This document shows, in pieces, positions 54,822 to 64,000 of a stretch of DNA of 64,000 nucleotides (position 1 is its first letter; every line of letters starts with the position of its first letter). Under the pieces are notes generated by a model. The model was not told the DNA's origin. It made no database searches and was given only the letters and a program-made list of their open reading frames with translations. This stretch comes from Russula earlei (taxonomy: Eukaryota; Basidiomycota; Agaricomycetes; Russulales; Russulaceae). Position numbers and translations under genes: made by a program. The stretch is taken from positions 1 to 64,000 of the forward strand of contig JAGFNK010000295.1 of the NCBI GenBank assembly GCA_025769875.1. Direction: 5' to 3'.

Positions 54822-56705
54822 ATGGTTGGACACACGCATACTTCTGTAAAGACCCCTACTGTCATTGGCATAAACAGTGGTAAGTGGGCACACAAGTCCC
54901 GACTCCCTAGGAAAGGCAGTGTGCAAGCAGACAAACTGGAGATCGAAGGTGAACATAGCATACATGTAAAGTTCAACCAGAAATCAAAGCAAGAAACCAA
55001 GTTTGGTTGGTTCAAAGCTAGAGAGAGGGATGATCTACCCTCAGGAATCAAAGGGACTGCAATCTGGTGTTGGGCAGACCAGGAAGGACCTAACAGATAC
55101 GAGGTCCAATACAAAGGAAGCTACCTTCCTTGTGAATACATCAACAATCAGTGGTACTTTGTTGATTACCACAAAGGACGTCCCTACGCAGAAGAGGACG
55201 AAGACATTGACAAATATAAGGTTCTAGGTCTAGGAATCAAGACAGATCCTTATACTACTCATTGGGAACCCAGAAGCCCAGTAGTAGACAACCCAGCTCC
55301 ATTGATACAAAAGTCATCAAGTGGAGAAACAGAGAAGTCAGACCCTCCAACTACAGATCAGAAAGCAGAAGCACCAGAAGTATTGGAGCTAGCTGAAAGA
55401 CTAGAGCAGACAGTACACGTCTTGCCCATTGAACCCACAATTGTTGAAGAACCAGAAGAATTGGTTGAAATGGCTACCATTGCAGCAATGCAGACAGCCA
55501 CTGTTGCCACCCAGACAGCAGGTGGAAGAACAGGGCCCACCATTGTAATAAACCCTGGAGGCGGTCCACCTGGTGGTGGAGGACCACCTGGAGGTGGAGG
55601 AGTCCCCTTTGGACGTGCAGGTCCACCAGTACCAGGAGGAGGCCCACCCAGAGGAGGCCCTCCAGGAGGGGGACCACCTGCAGCACCTCCTGTAGGACCA
55701 GGGGTGAACCTGGCACCTCAGCCAGCACCAGGCTCACATGGAGGCAATGGATCTCTGAAAGGAGACCCTCCTGAAGTCTTCAAAGGAGACAGGAAGAAGA
55801 CGAAGTACTTCATCCAGGATTTCAATCTATGGAATCTGCTTAACAGTGACAACCTGACCATGACTATTCCAATGAAGCGAGTAGCCCTAGCTCTCACCTA
55901 CATCAAAGGAGAGAAGGTGCATGAATGGGTGGTCAACCAAACGAACCTGGTAGAAGCAATAAGAAATGGGGACCTGCCATCTCCCTATGCACCTGTGCAG
56001 CAGGATCCAACTGACATGCTCTTTTGGACCAAATTTGTGGATGACTTCTTCAGAGAATTCAAAGACACCACAGAGCCTGAAGATGCTTTCATGGAGCTAC
56101 AACAATTGTCCATGTCTAAAGCAGCATCGCTGGATGATTATACCAGCAAATTCCTTGTTCTGCTCAGTAAAGCAGAATGGGACCAGAATTCACCAGGAGC
56201 AGTTGAAGCCTATAAGGCTGGACTAATCACCTGGCTGGTGCGATGAATCTACAATCAACCAGTCAGAGACATACCTGCCATCAATGATCTGCAAGCATGG
56301 ATCAATGCTGCTAGGGAAGAACAGGCCAGAGACCAGCTCATGAAAGCCAATATTGGATCTGGAGGTGGATCATTGACCACCAGGGAGAATCGCATGACAT
56401 CCCTACAGGCTGGTAAAAGGCAAAACCAAAGAGACCCAAATGCCATGGAAGTGGACTCAGTATCCACTGATGCAGCAAGGACCAAGCAACATCCTCCTCT
56501 GACAGAGGAAAAGAAGAAACTGCTAGCAGAAGGGAAATGCTTCATCTGCAAGAAAGCAGGGCATATCAGCCGGAACTGTCCTGACAAGGACAGAGTCAAA
56601 AAGAAATCAAGTAACCCAAGGGACAAAGGAAAAGCTCGAGCTCTGGAAACAGAAAAGGAGGACGATTCAGGGGACAGTGGGAATGAAAGCACTGTCTCTG
56701 GATGA
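54822..56705 (+). pseudogene. Gag of element B, one in-frame stop
   Basis: A single frame of 628 codons with one internal TGA (56244-56246), likely from CGA. Residues ~50-165: N-terminal domain with AIWCWADQEG and CEYINNQWYFVDYH. Residues ~190-235: acidic linker. Residues ~240-310: Gly/Pro-rich run. Residues ~320-480: capsid-like helices (FKGDRKKTKYFIQDFNLW, YIKGEKVHEWVVNQ, WTKFVDDFFREFKDTTEPED, SLDDYTSKFLVLLSKAEW). Residues ~573-586: CFICKKAGHISRNC, a CCHC knuckle. Gag would build the particle and package RNA. The start is the first ATG, about 170 bp after the primer binding site. Confidence 0.9.
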
Positions 56706-56720
56706 TCCACATCTCCTCCT

Positions 56721-57440
56721 CCCTACCTATAACAAGAGCTCCTCCTCTGCATCCATAAAGAAGATGTCCACCAAACAGAAGGAGGACTTATTGGAAAAAC
56801 TGATGGAACAGGGTTTTTAGGAACACCTAAGTTGACAGCCTGGCTTAGGAAGAATAGTGTGTTGCAAGTGTACATTAGAAGACTGAATGCTATGAATATT
56901 CCATTCACTTTCATCACTGCACACACGACGGCCGAGGAATCTGCTCTACTGGACAGTGGAGCAACAGAGAACTTCATCAATCACTCAGCTTGGAAAAGAC
57001 TGAAGATTGGGAAACAAGAACTACATGAACCCATGGTAGTATGAAATGTCGACGGAACCCAGAATAAGCAAGGGGAACTCACCCATTACTGCTGGCTTCG
57101 CGTCCAATATAAGGAGAAGGAGAGCTTGCAAAAGTTCTATCTCACAGATTTAGGAACAGATTGGGTCATCCTAGGATATCCCTTCCTATATGAGTTAGAC
57201 CCCACCATCAACTGGAAGAAAGGACAGCTGATGGAAGGAGCGGTACAGATTGAGACTGCTTGATACAAGTACCTGGATCTCTATGTTGCAAATATCCAAA
57301 AGCGAGCAAGAGATGAAAACTGACAATTGAAGAAAGGGGAAGCCATTTACCTACAAAAGACAACTATTGCTCAGAAGTGGGCCCAGCAGTCAATTGAACC
57401 ACAGGAAGGAGAGGACCCCCTTGCCAATGTTCCTAAAGCG
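56721..57440 (+). pseudogene. Protease of element B
   Basis: ESALLDSGATENFINHSAWK with the D-S-G triad (about 56940-56990), then VDGTQNKQGELTHY after a TGA at 57042, and WVILGYPFLYELDPTINWKKG. Further stops at 57261 and 57321. It lies in the same frame as gag, offset by the gag stop. Confidence 0.88.
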
Positions 57441-58960
57441 ATTCCACCCCTTTGCAGATGTCTTCTCAGAAGAGAAGTCCCAGAGGTTCCCACCATCAAG
57501 GGAACCAGATATGAAGATAGAGCTGTTACCTGATGCACCAAAAGAGCTAAACTGCAAAGTGTACCCCCTAACACGAGATGAACGAGAATACCTCAAGAAA
57601 TTCCTAGCTGATGAAGTAGAAAAGCAATACATCACTCCAGGTCCATCCAGCTACACATCTCCAGTATTCTTCATTGGCAAGAAGGACAGCAAGGAGAAAA
57701 GGATCATTGTAGACTATCGACGACTAAATCAGTGGACCAGATGAGACAATGAACCTTTACCACATCTGGAACAAGAAGTGGAAAGACTTCAAGGAAAGAA
57801 GGTGTTCTCAAAGTTTGATATATGATGAGGATACAATAATGCGCAACTGGCAGAAGGAGATCGCTGGAAAGCAGCCTTCAAGATGCCATATGGAACCTAC
57901 CTGCCCAACATCATGTATTTCGGGCTCAAGAACGCGCCAGCCTTCTTTACTAGGCTGATGAGAAGAGACTTTGGTGACTGGCTGGACCGATGGGCAGAAT
58001 ACACTGTCAACAATCTGGATGACTTTGGAATTGCCACGGGGGACAGTCCTGAACAACTAGAAATCCACAAGCAATGCATCAGCAAGCTACTCATGCTGAT
58101 GCAGAAGAAGTCATACTTCCTGAAACCCAAGAAGTGCCAGTTCATGGTGCAAAAACTAAGCATGCTGCGGTGGGACATAGACAAAGGGAAGATGAAGATT
58201 GAGGCCTCCAAGGTCTGAGGAATCATGGACTGGCCTAGGAAAATCAAGGATGTACACGAAGTACAGAAAGTCATGGGAGTCCTCAGTTACAATAGGGCTT
58301 TCATTGAGGGTTCAGTCAGATTGCTCGACCCATTATCACCTTGACAAAGAAAGGGGTGCCATTTGAATGGACTCAAGAATGCAAAGATGCTCTGGAACGA
58401 CTTATCCAGATAGTATCTTCCTGACCCCATCCTGCTCCATCCTGATGAGGAGCGACCCTTTGAACTGGAAGTAGATGCGTCCAATTATGCTATTGGAGCA
58501 GTACTATTCCAGAAGGATGAACAAGGAAAGAGGAGGCCAATAGGTTACTTCTCCACAGCCTTGAAACAAGCAGAAAAGAACTATGACATATGGGACAAAG
58601 AGTTCTTAGCCATGGTGCAAGCCTTGAAAGCACTGGAGACACCTGCTCATGGGAGCAAAGCATAAGGTGGTGGTCTATACAGACCATGCGAACCTGTTGC
58701 ATTACCGACACCCTCAGCGAATAAATGGTCAAGTAGCAAGATACATTACCTTCTTGGCAGACTTTTACTTAGAACCTGAAACACAGGCAGGGGCAAGGAA
58801 TAAAGCAGATGCCCTGTCTAGGAGACCTGACCTTGATGATGGACAAGGGGATAAAGAAGAAGTGGTCTGCCTACCTGACCACCTTTTTATTCGAGTAATG
58901 CATACTACTGCATTGGAAGAACAGATAAAGAACCAACAAGGGGAAGAAGGACACTGATTA
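57441..58960 (+). pseudogene. Reverse transcriptase and RNase H of element B
   Basis: In a new frame: FADVFSEEKSQRFPPSREPD, YITPGPSSYTSPVFFIGKKD, MYFGLKNAPAFFTRLMRR, then NNLDDFGIAT where the catalytic Y of YLDD is N, and FLKPKKCQFMVQKLSMLRWD. After a frameshift near 58320-58430 comes RNase H, PFELEVDASNYAIGAVLFQK and YDIWDKEFLAMVQALK, then YTDHANLLHYRHPQ. TGA stops at 57742, 57823 and 58216 correspond to CGA, CAA or TGG in sister copies. Confidence 0.9.
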
Positions 58961-60330
58961 AAGTTACTTGATTGGGTACAGAGACACCAACTGGAGAAGC
59001 GACATAGCTTATGGTGGAAGAATGAAGCCTTGGTGGTTACAGGTGACGAAGGGACCCACAGGACATTATTGGAACAGTATCATGACAGTCCCACAGCAGG
59101 ACACCCAGGGAAAGCTAGAACATTACTGGGAATGATGCGATACTAATGGTGGCCCACCATGAGACACTTTGTTGACCGATATGTGGAAGGATGCGCAATT
59201 TGCCAAAGTAACAAGTCAAACACTCATCCAAGTCGACCTCCACTGTATCCCATACCACCAGAAGAAGGGGCTACTCCCTTCTTGACTGTCAGCATGGACT
59301 TTGTGGTCAAATTGCCAAAGTCGAAAGGATATGACAGTATATTGACTGTCACTGACCATGATTGTACTAAAGGTCTCATCCTGCTTCCTTGCAAGGAAGA
59401 GATGGATGCAGAAGAGCTAGCACAGCTCTACAAGAACAGAATATTCCCCTTTGTGGGAGTACCAAGCAAGATCATATCCGATCAGATCAAACTAATAAAT
59501 TCCAAGTTCATTAGGGAACTTTGCAACCAGCTGCATATCAAACAGAATATCAGCACTGCCTACCATCCCCAGACAGATGGACAATCAGAAAGAACGAATC
59601 AGACGATGGAAACATCGCTAAGAATCCTTTTGCAACCACCAACAAGACGATTGGGTGGATTGGCTGCCTCTGGTGCAATACACGATGAATTCTAACAGTT
59701 TCAGAGACAACCAGACAATCCCCTTTCTTCTTATGGATGGGCTTTACGCCCAAGGCACACCAGCCAAATCGGGGAAAGCAAGATACCAAGAATAGACAAT
59801 TGGAAAGTCCGGATCCAGGAGCGAGATCACAGGCACAAGAAGCAATGAAGATCGCTTCCCTAATGTGGAAGCGAAGAAGTAGTTTCCAACCTTATCAGAA
59901 AGGAGAAAGGGTATGGCTCGACAGCACCAACCTAAAACGACACATCCTACAGTGAAACTACGCCCAAAAAGATATGGGCCCTTTGAAATCACGGAGGTGA
60001 TTAGTCCGGTGACATACAGATTGGATCTCCCTAGCCGCTGGAGGATCCATAACGCGTTTCATGCTTCCTTATTGACACCTTACAAGGAAACTGAGGAGCA
60101 TGGGGCCAACTACACCAATCCAGAAGCAGAATTGGTGGAAGGAGAAGAGGAATATGAAGTAGCCACAATTTAGGTTCGAGACGAACTGGAAGGAGGAAAC
60201 AACTAGAGTATCAAGTCCGGTGGGAAGGGTACTCCAAAAGCCCATGACTCTTGGGAGCCAGTAGAGAACATCAAAGCGTCTAGACTAATAGAGGAATATC
60301 ACAGAAGAACCCCACAGCCATACGGGTTAT
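58961..60330 (+). pseudogene. Integrase and chromodomain of element B
   Basis: Zinc-binding region with YHDSPTAGHPGKAR (59080-59120) and EGCAICQSNKSN (59188-59220); core FLTVSMDFVVKLPKSKGYDS, KIISD and YHPQTDGQSERTNQTME (59562-59610) giving the D,D,E set; then a frameshift, the RPKRYGPFEITEVISPVTYR and WRIHNAFHASLL module (59960-60075), and a chromodomain in pieces (LEYQVRWEGYSK, SWEPVENIKASRLIEEYH, 60205-60305). Pol ends with TAA at 60328-60330. Confidence 0.92.
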
Positions 60331-60346
60331 AAAAGTCCAGCAAAAG

Positions 60347-62090
60347 ATGCCCTCTACCTCCTCATCCCCATATCATCGCTCACAAATGTCCCAAACTCCC
60401 ACTAATGAAATCGTTCCCCAATCCGACCTCTCTGGTGTAGAGGGGCCACTTGAAATCACCACTCCCGATGCTTCCCTCCTCGCCTTTTTCCAAGGAATGG
60501 ATGAACATAACACTGGAGAAGGAGAAGCAGATATGCGTCCTCTCGAGTTTGGACCCCCTGCTGACCAAGTCAACGTTCAGCCTGGGGATTGGGATGTGAC
60601 ATCCCCCAACCAGCACTCTTGACCAGGATGCCCACCCTGGAGAGCCTTGGGTACGATGGGACGCTGACAGACACCACACAGGGATTGACATCCCTGATGG
60701 CATGACTTGGGGCAACAAACCAGCCAGGTATGTGGCCTATGACGTTGCCTTGGAGAGCCGAGAGTGAGGGGGAAGAATGGAGAAGGCCATGCAGACTATG
60801 GCGAGATCCTCCAGGCACCCCTTGTTACAACCTCTATAACTATGGCCAAGGACAGAACATGACTTAGACTGCTTCGACACAGAGAGGCAGTTTGAAGGGG
60901 CACTGGAGACAGACCCTCTACCTGCTAGGCGACTATGGGCTGCAGGCAGAACTCTACTGCTTAGACCATCTCTACACCTTACAAGAGACGCTGGAAGCTA
61001 ACTATAAGGTGCTTGAAGAAGAGGAGAAGCAGCTACGCTACAAGCTCAGCAAGTACCTAGCTGAGAAGCGAGGAGTGGAGAGAGACAGGGCTGAAGCCAG
61101 GAGAGATGGCGGCAGCCAAAGTATGCTCCCGTTGCTGGGAGTTCATTGAAGCAGGCTGTAGCCAGGAGAAGAGAAACCCCTCCATGTGTCTGGGCTGAAG
61201 AACTCCTCACCAACTACGGGCTGGGCAGCCCACTCCCCCTCTACCCGTCTTCGTCCCTCAGCTGCCTTTGGCAGACATCGCTCAGGGGTATGCTACCTCT
61301 GACCAGAACCAGTACCAGCCAGCCCCACACCTACGACGGTGGTGCAAGGGTATTCGGAAGAGGAGATGAACGTCCTCCAAACCATGTCCGGTATGCGCCT
61401 TCGAGGAGGAGCAGGATCGGAAGCGTCACCAAACCCTTCCCCCCAGAGCTCTATCTATTACCATTCCTATAGCAGCAGTGGGGAAGCGTCTACTGCAACG
61501 GCTGACTTCATTCCGGAGCCTCAGCAGCTGAACATGATAGAAGGGGGAGGAAAAGGAACTGATGCAAATATTGTGGCGAGGTAGGACACTTTAACAAGTA
61601 CTGCCACTGCCCCACCAGTATTGCCACGACCAACTGGCAGCAGACGCTGCCTCACATTGCCTAGGCCTCCCTATCATCGTTCCTATACACCAATCAGATC
61701 ATGCCCTTTCCACCGAGGATGGGAACAGCACCCGAGCAGGAAGAGGAAGTCCGACCAGGAGAGGGAGGACACTGCTAACCCGCGCATTTTGCAGGTAGCG
61801 AAAGGAGAAGGGTCCAGGACCTTTCAAGAACCTTTCACTACGACTCCTCTTCGCTCAGACACACCTCCAGTCCGGAGGTTACCTAGGGACTCTGACAGAC
61901 TCCCACAGATCATGTCTCCTGCAGCCACTGCTGAGGAGTCAGAGGCGATAGTGGCCTCCAGCATTGGCTGCCTATGAGGCAGCAGAAGAAGAAGGCCGAT
62001 ACCTTCACCACATCACCTCCTCCCCTTGATGATGATGATGGCGTTGACCCACACCTCGATTTTAGAATCGTTGGTGTGTGGGACCACCAA
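60347..62090 (+). pseudogene. ORF3 of element B: downstream protein with second CCHC zinc knuckle
   Basis: Starts 17 bases after the pol stop with MPSTSSSPYHRSQMSQTPTN, a Ser/Pro-rich acidic N-terminus (to 60622). Decayed middle pieces include TDTTQGLTSLMA-like and YNYGQGQNM. A strongly coiled-coil segment follows (LYTLQETLEANYKVLEEEEK and onward, about 60970-61090), then a linker, and CKYCGEVGHFNKYC (61563-61604), a C-X2-C-X4-H-X4-C knuckle. The last part is acidic (DDDDGVDPHLDFRIVG) and runs up to the polypurine tract. The order N-terminal tail, coiled coil, knuckle matches ORF3 of family A. Several frameshifts and stops. Function unknown. Confidence 0.7.
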
Positions 62091-62093
62091 TCT

Positions 62094-62103
62094 GAAGGAG
62101 GGG
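62094..62103 (+). promoter_or_regulatory. Polypurine tract of element B
   Basis: GAAGGAGGGG, three bases before the 3' LTR; this is the usual plus-strand primer position. Confidence 0.8.
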
Positions 62104-62106
62104 TAA

Positions 62107-62688
62107 TGTTACCAGTGGTTTGGGGTCCGGAAGATGCCAGAACACCTGAACTATGGACTGCACTGTTTGCAATGCGTGCGTCAGATCTTGATCGTTTATG
62201 TTCCTTGATATCACATTCGGAGCGCGTTGATCGTATCTTTCAGAAGATGTACTGAAGAAGCATGAGTAGCATTGCTTCTGTCCCAGATGTTCCTGTACCG
62301 CCACGTACGTCGATTCCTTGATTGGGGAAGCACTTAATGCTTCCAGCACCAAGATCGTTTACATAGAAGCAACCTCGCTTCTATGAGCCATGTTTTGCTT
62401 CTATAGCACCAACTAGTACTACAGTAGTACAAACCTTATCCCTGTAGGCTATATAAAGCCCCCAGTCGTAACAGTTGAGCCCTAAGCTCGACTTAGTTTT
62501 GCCAATCCCAAACAGTTGACTCCTACCCTGTCTGCAGAGCCCTCTCACCTTGTTGTCATACTCTAGAAGGATCTAACACTCCTTCCCCTCCACGAGTATT
62601 GCTTGCTTGACTCAGCATATCTGCATTGGTAGGACGCGTTTATAGACGCGACCATTGATCTTATTTAAGGCACTTTGGAGCCTTAACA
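62107..62688 (+). repeat. 3' LTR of element B, family L5 (582 bp)
   Basis: TGTTACCAGTGG..GAGCCTTAACA, collinear with the 5' LTR except for a ~45-bp deletion near 62330. It keeps CG at sites that are TG or CA in the 5' LTR (for example GATCG, GTGCG, ACCGCCACGTACGTCG). Confidence 0.95.
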
Positions 62689-64000
62689 ATCTGGCCCACT
62701 ACTCTCCAAGATGGAAGGAAGAAGCCAGGAGACAACATCAGCGATTCATCACCATCGGGAGAAACTCAAAGGAAAAAACCACACACCACCCAGAACATAA
62801 AACTCATCCCCGGACCGAATGCAAGTAGACGCCACCAAGTCCAACTTCAAGAAACTCACAGAAGAAGAACGAAAACAACTAGCAAAAGAAGACATTGCTT
62901 CCGTTGAGAGAGAAGGGCCACCTTAGTCGGGAGTGCCCCAAAAATACAACCCCAACTACTTCCAAGGCCCGCACCACCAAACCAACCCCAGAACCACCAA
63001 AGGAGGAAGAAGCCTCCACCAATGGTGGCCCACATGAAAGCTTTGCCAGCGGAGGATAGAGCCAAACTTTGGGACCTCATCCTTAAAGAGGATTTTCCTA
63101 GGCCAAGGTACAACAGTCGGTACTAAGCCCAATAGATACCATTGTCCAACATAAAGAAAACTCAATGAAAGTTCCCTTTATGATTACAACAAATGGAAAG
63201 ACTGGCCAAGCACTCCTAGACGCGGAGCAACGGAAAAACTTCATTAGCCAAGGAATTGTGGAAAAATTACAAATTCCACTCGAACCCTCAAAATCCCCAG
63301 ACCCATCATCAATGTAGATGGCACCAGTAACCAAGGAGGAGCACTAACCCACTATGCTCAATAGCCGTACGGCACGGCCCCACCACACGACTCCTCACAT
63401 TTTACATCACAAATTTGGGAGAAGATAGAATGATCCTCGGCTATCCCTTCCTAAAGGCTAAACCCCCTTGTCAACTGGAGCACTGGTCACCTAAAAAACC
63501 CCTAGGGTCCTTCTCACCCATGTACCCCAGCCAAGTCACCAAGAATACAGACTGCAAATCAGAACACGGTTATCCCTCTTGAATATTTATGACACCAGAA
63601 GGTCTTTTTGAAGAAGCAGCCAAATGACTCCCACCTAGTCGGGGAGAACTCAACTTTAGAATCACCCTAAAAACCGGACGCCCCCAAATTCCTTGATTGC
63701 CAAACTTACCCACTCCCCCATGAGAAATAAGAGTTTGTCAAGACAGATACAAAGACCTAGCCAAGGGTTCATCAAAGACGGTGTTTCAGATTTCGTATCC
63801 CCCTGTCTCTTGTCCAGAAAAAGGATGGCACCGCTCCACGAATGGTAGTCGACTACCAAAAACTCATAACGCCACGGTCCCCGATTACCATGCTTTACCC
63901 AACATGGAAGAACAATTGCACCAACTAAGGGGCAAAACCACCTTCAGCAAATTTGCGTTCGAGCTGGCTACAACAACATTCTAATCCACCCTGAAGACTG
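62689..64000 (+). mobile_element. Family A chromovirus, copy A3 (partial, degenerate)
   Basis: Starts in gag (TCTGGCCCACTACTCTCC, matching A1 near 4820) and continues through a frameshifted zinc-knuckle region (about 62890-62950), protease (about 63200-63470, with MILGYPFLK) and the start of RT (MVVDYQKL near 63842; PNMEEQLHQLRGKTTFSKF near 63900), running out of the window. Many single-base deletions. The left end is cut by the 3' LTR of element B. Confidence 0.9.

Larger units (their letters stand above)
54019..62688 (+). mobile_element. Family B chromovirus, near full length
   Basis: An 8.67-kb Ty3/gypsy element with both LTRs, self-priming site, gag, protease, RT, RNase H, integrase, chromodomain, ORF3 and polypurine tract in the expected order. 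All genes carry a few to many stops, often TGA. The LTRs differ by substitutions and a ~45-bp deletion in the 3' copy, so the insertion is old. The flanks CATAT and ATCTG do not match: the left flank is an L4 LTR, the right flank a family A gag. Confidence 0.95.

Overview
This window looks like a chromosome segment of a basidiomycete fungus, most likely an Agaricomycete. The evidence is a small block of intron-rich eukaryotic genes (TAF12, a PAQR/haemolysin-III membrane protein, peptidyl-tRNA hydrolase) with 50-105 bp GT..AG introns. It also carries chromodomain Ty3/gypsy retrotransposons, a Gag-like gene and a NACHT remnant of kinds common in mushroom-forming fungi. The exact genus cannot be read from the sequence.

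Layout. 1-6.5 kb: a decayed Ty3/gypsy chromovirus (family A, minus strand) split by an 828-bp solo LTR. 6.5-14.9 kb: two long inverted arms around a decayed gene with a SAM-like C-terminus; one arm carries a solo LTR, the other a DDE transposase gene that is itself split by another solo LTR. 14.9-21.2 kb: unassigned repeats, a ~155-bp tandem repeat, a MITE and solo LTRs. 21.2-24.5 kb: a hAT element with 8-bp target duplications, containing nested solo LTRs and a tRNA-like sequence. 26.4-32.1 kb: the CpG-rich host gene island. 32.7-43.7 kb: an RT fragment, a Tc1 element, a second family A element (A2), and a Gag gene split by a solo LTR. 43.7-54.0 kb: non-autonomous LTR elements with Ala/Ser/Pro-rich Gag-like coding, a NACHT pseudogene and nested partial LTRs. 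54.0-62.7 kb: the most complete element, family B chromovirus, with two LTRs, gag, pol, chromodomain and an extra ORF3. 62.7-64.0 kb: a third family A copy.

The retroelements share two features that stand out. First, in three families the primer binding site just after the LTR is the reverse complement of a stretch about 33-35 nt downstream of the LTR TATA box, as in the self-primed Tf1 element of fission yeast; a fourth family has the same LTR motif at the same spacing. Second, families A and B carry a third ORF right after the pol chromodomain, encoding a second CCHC zinc knuckle. Nearly every transposon gene is broken, often by TGA codons, and mismatched target duplications differ exactly as expected from CpG loss, whereas the host island is full of CpG. 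The window therefore reads as old, probably methylated, nested transposon DNA around a three- or four-gene host island. Names L1-L9 are my own labels for LTR families.
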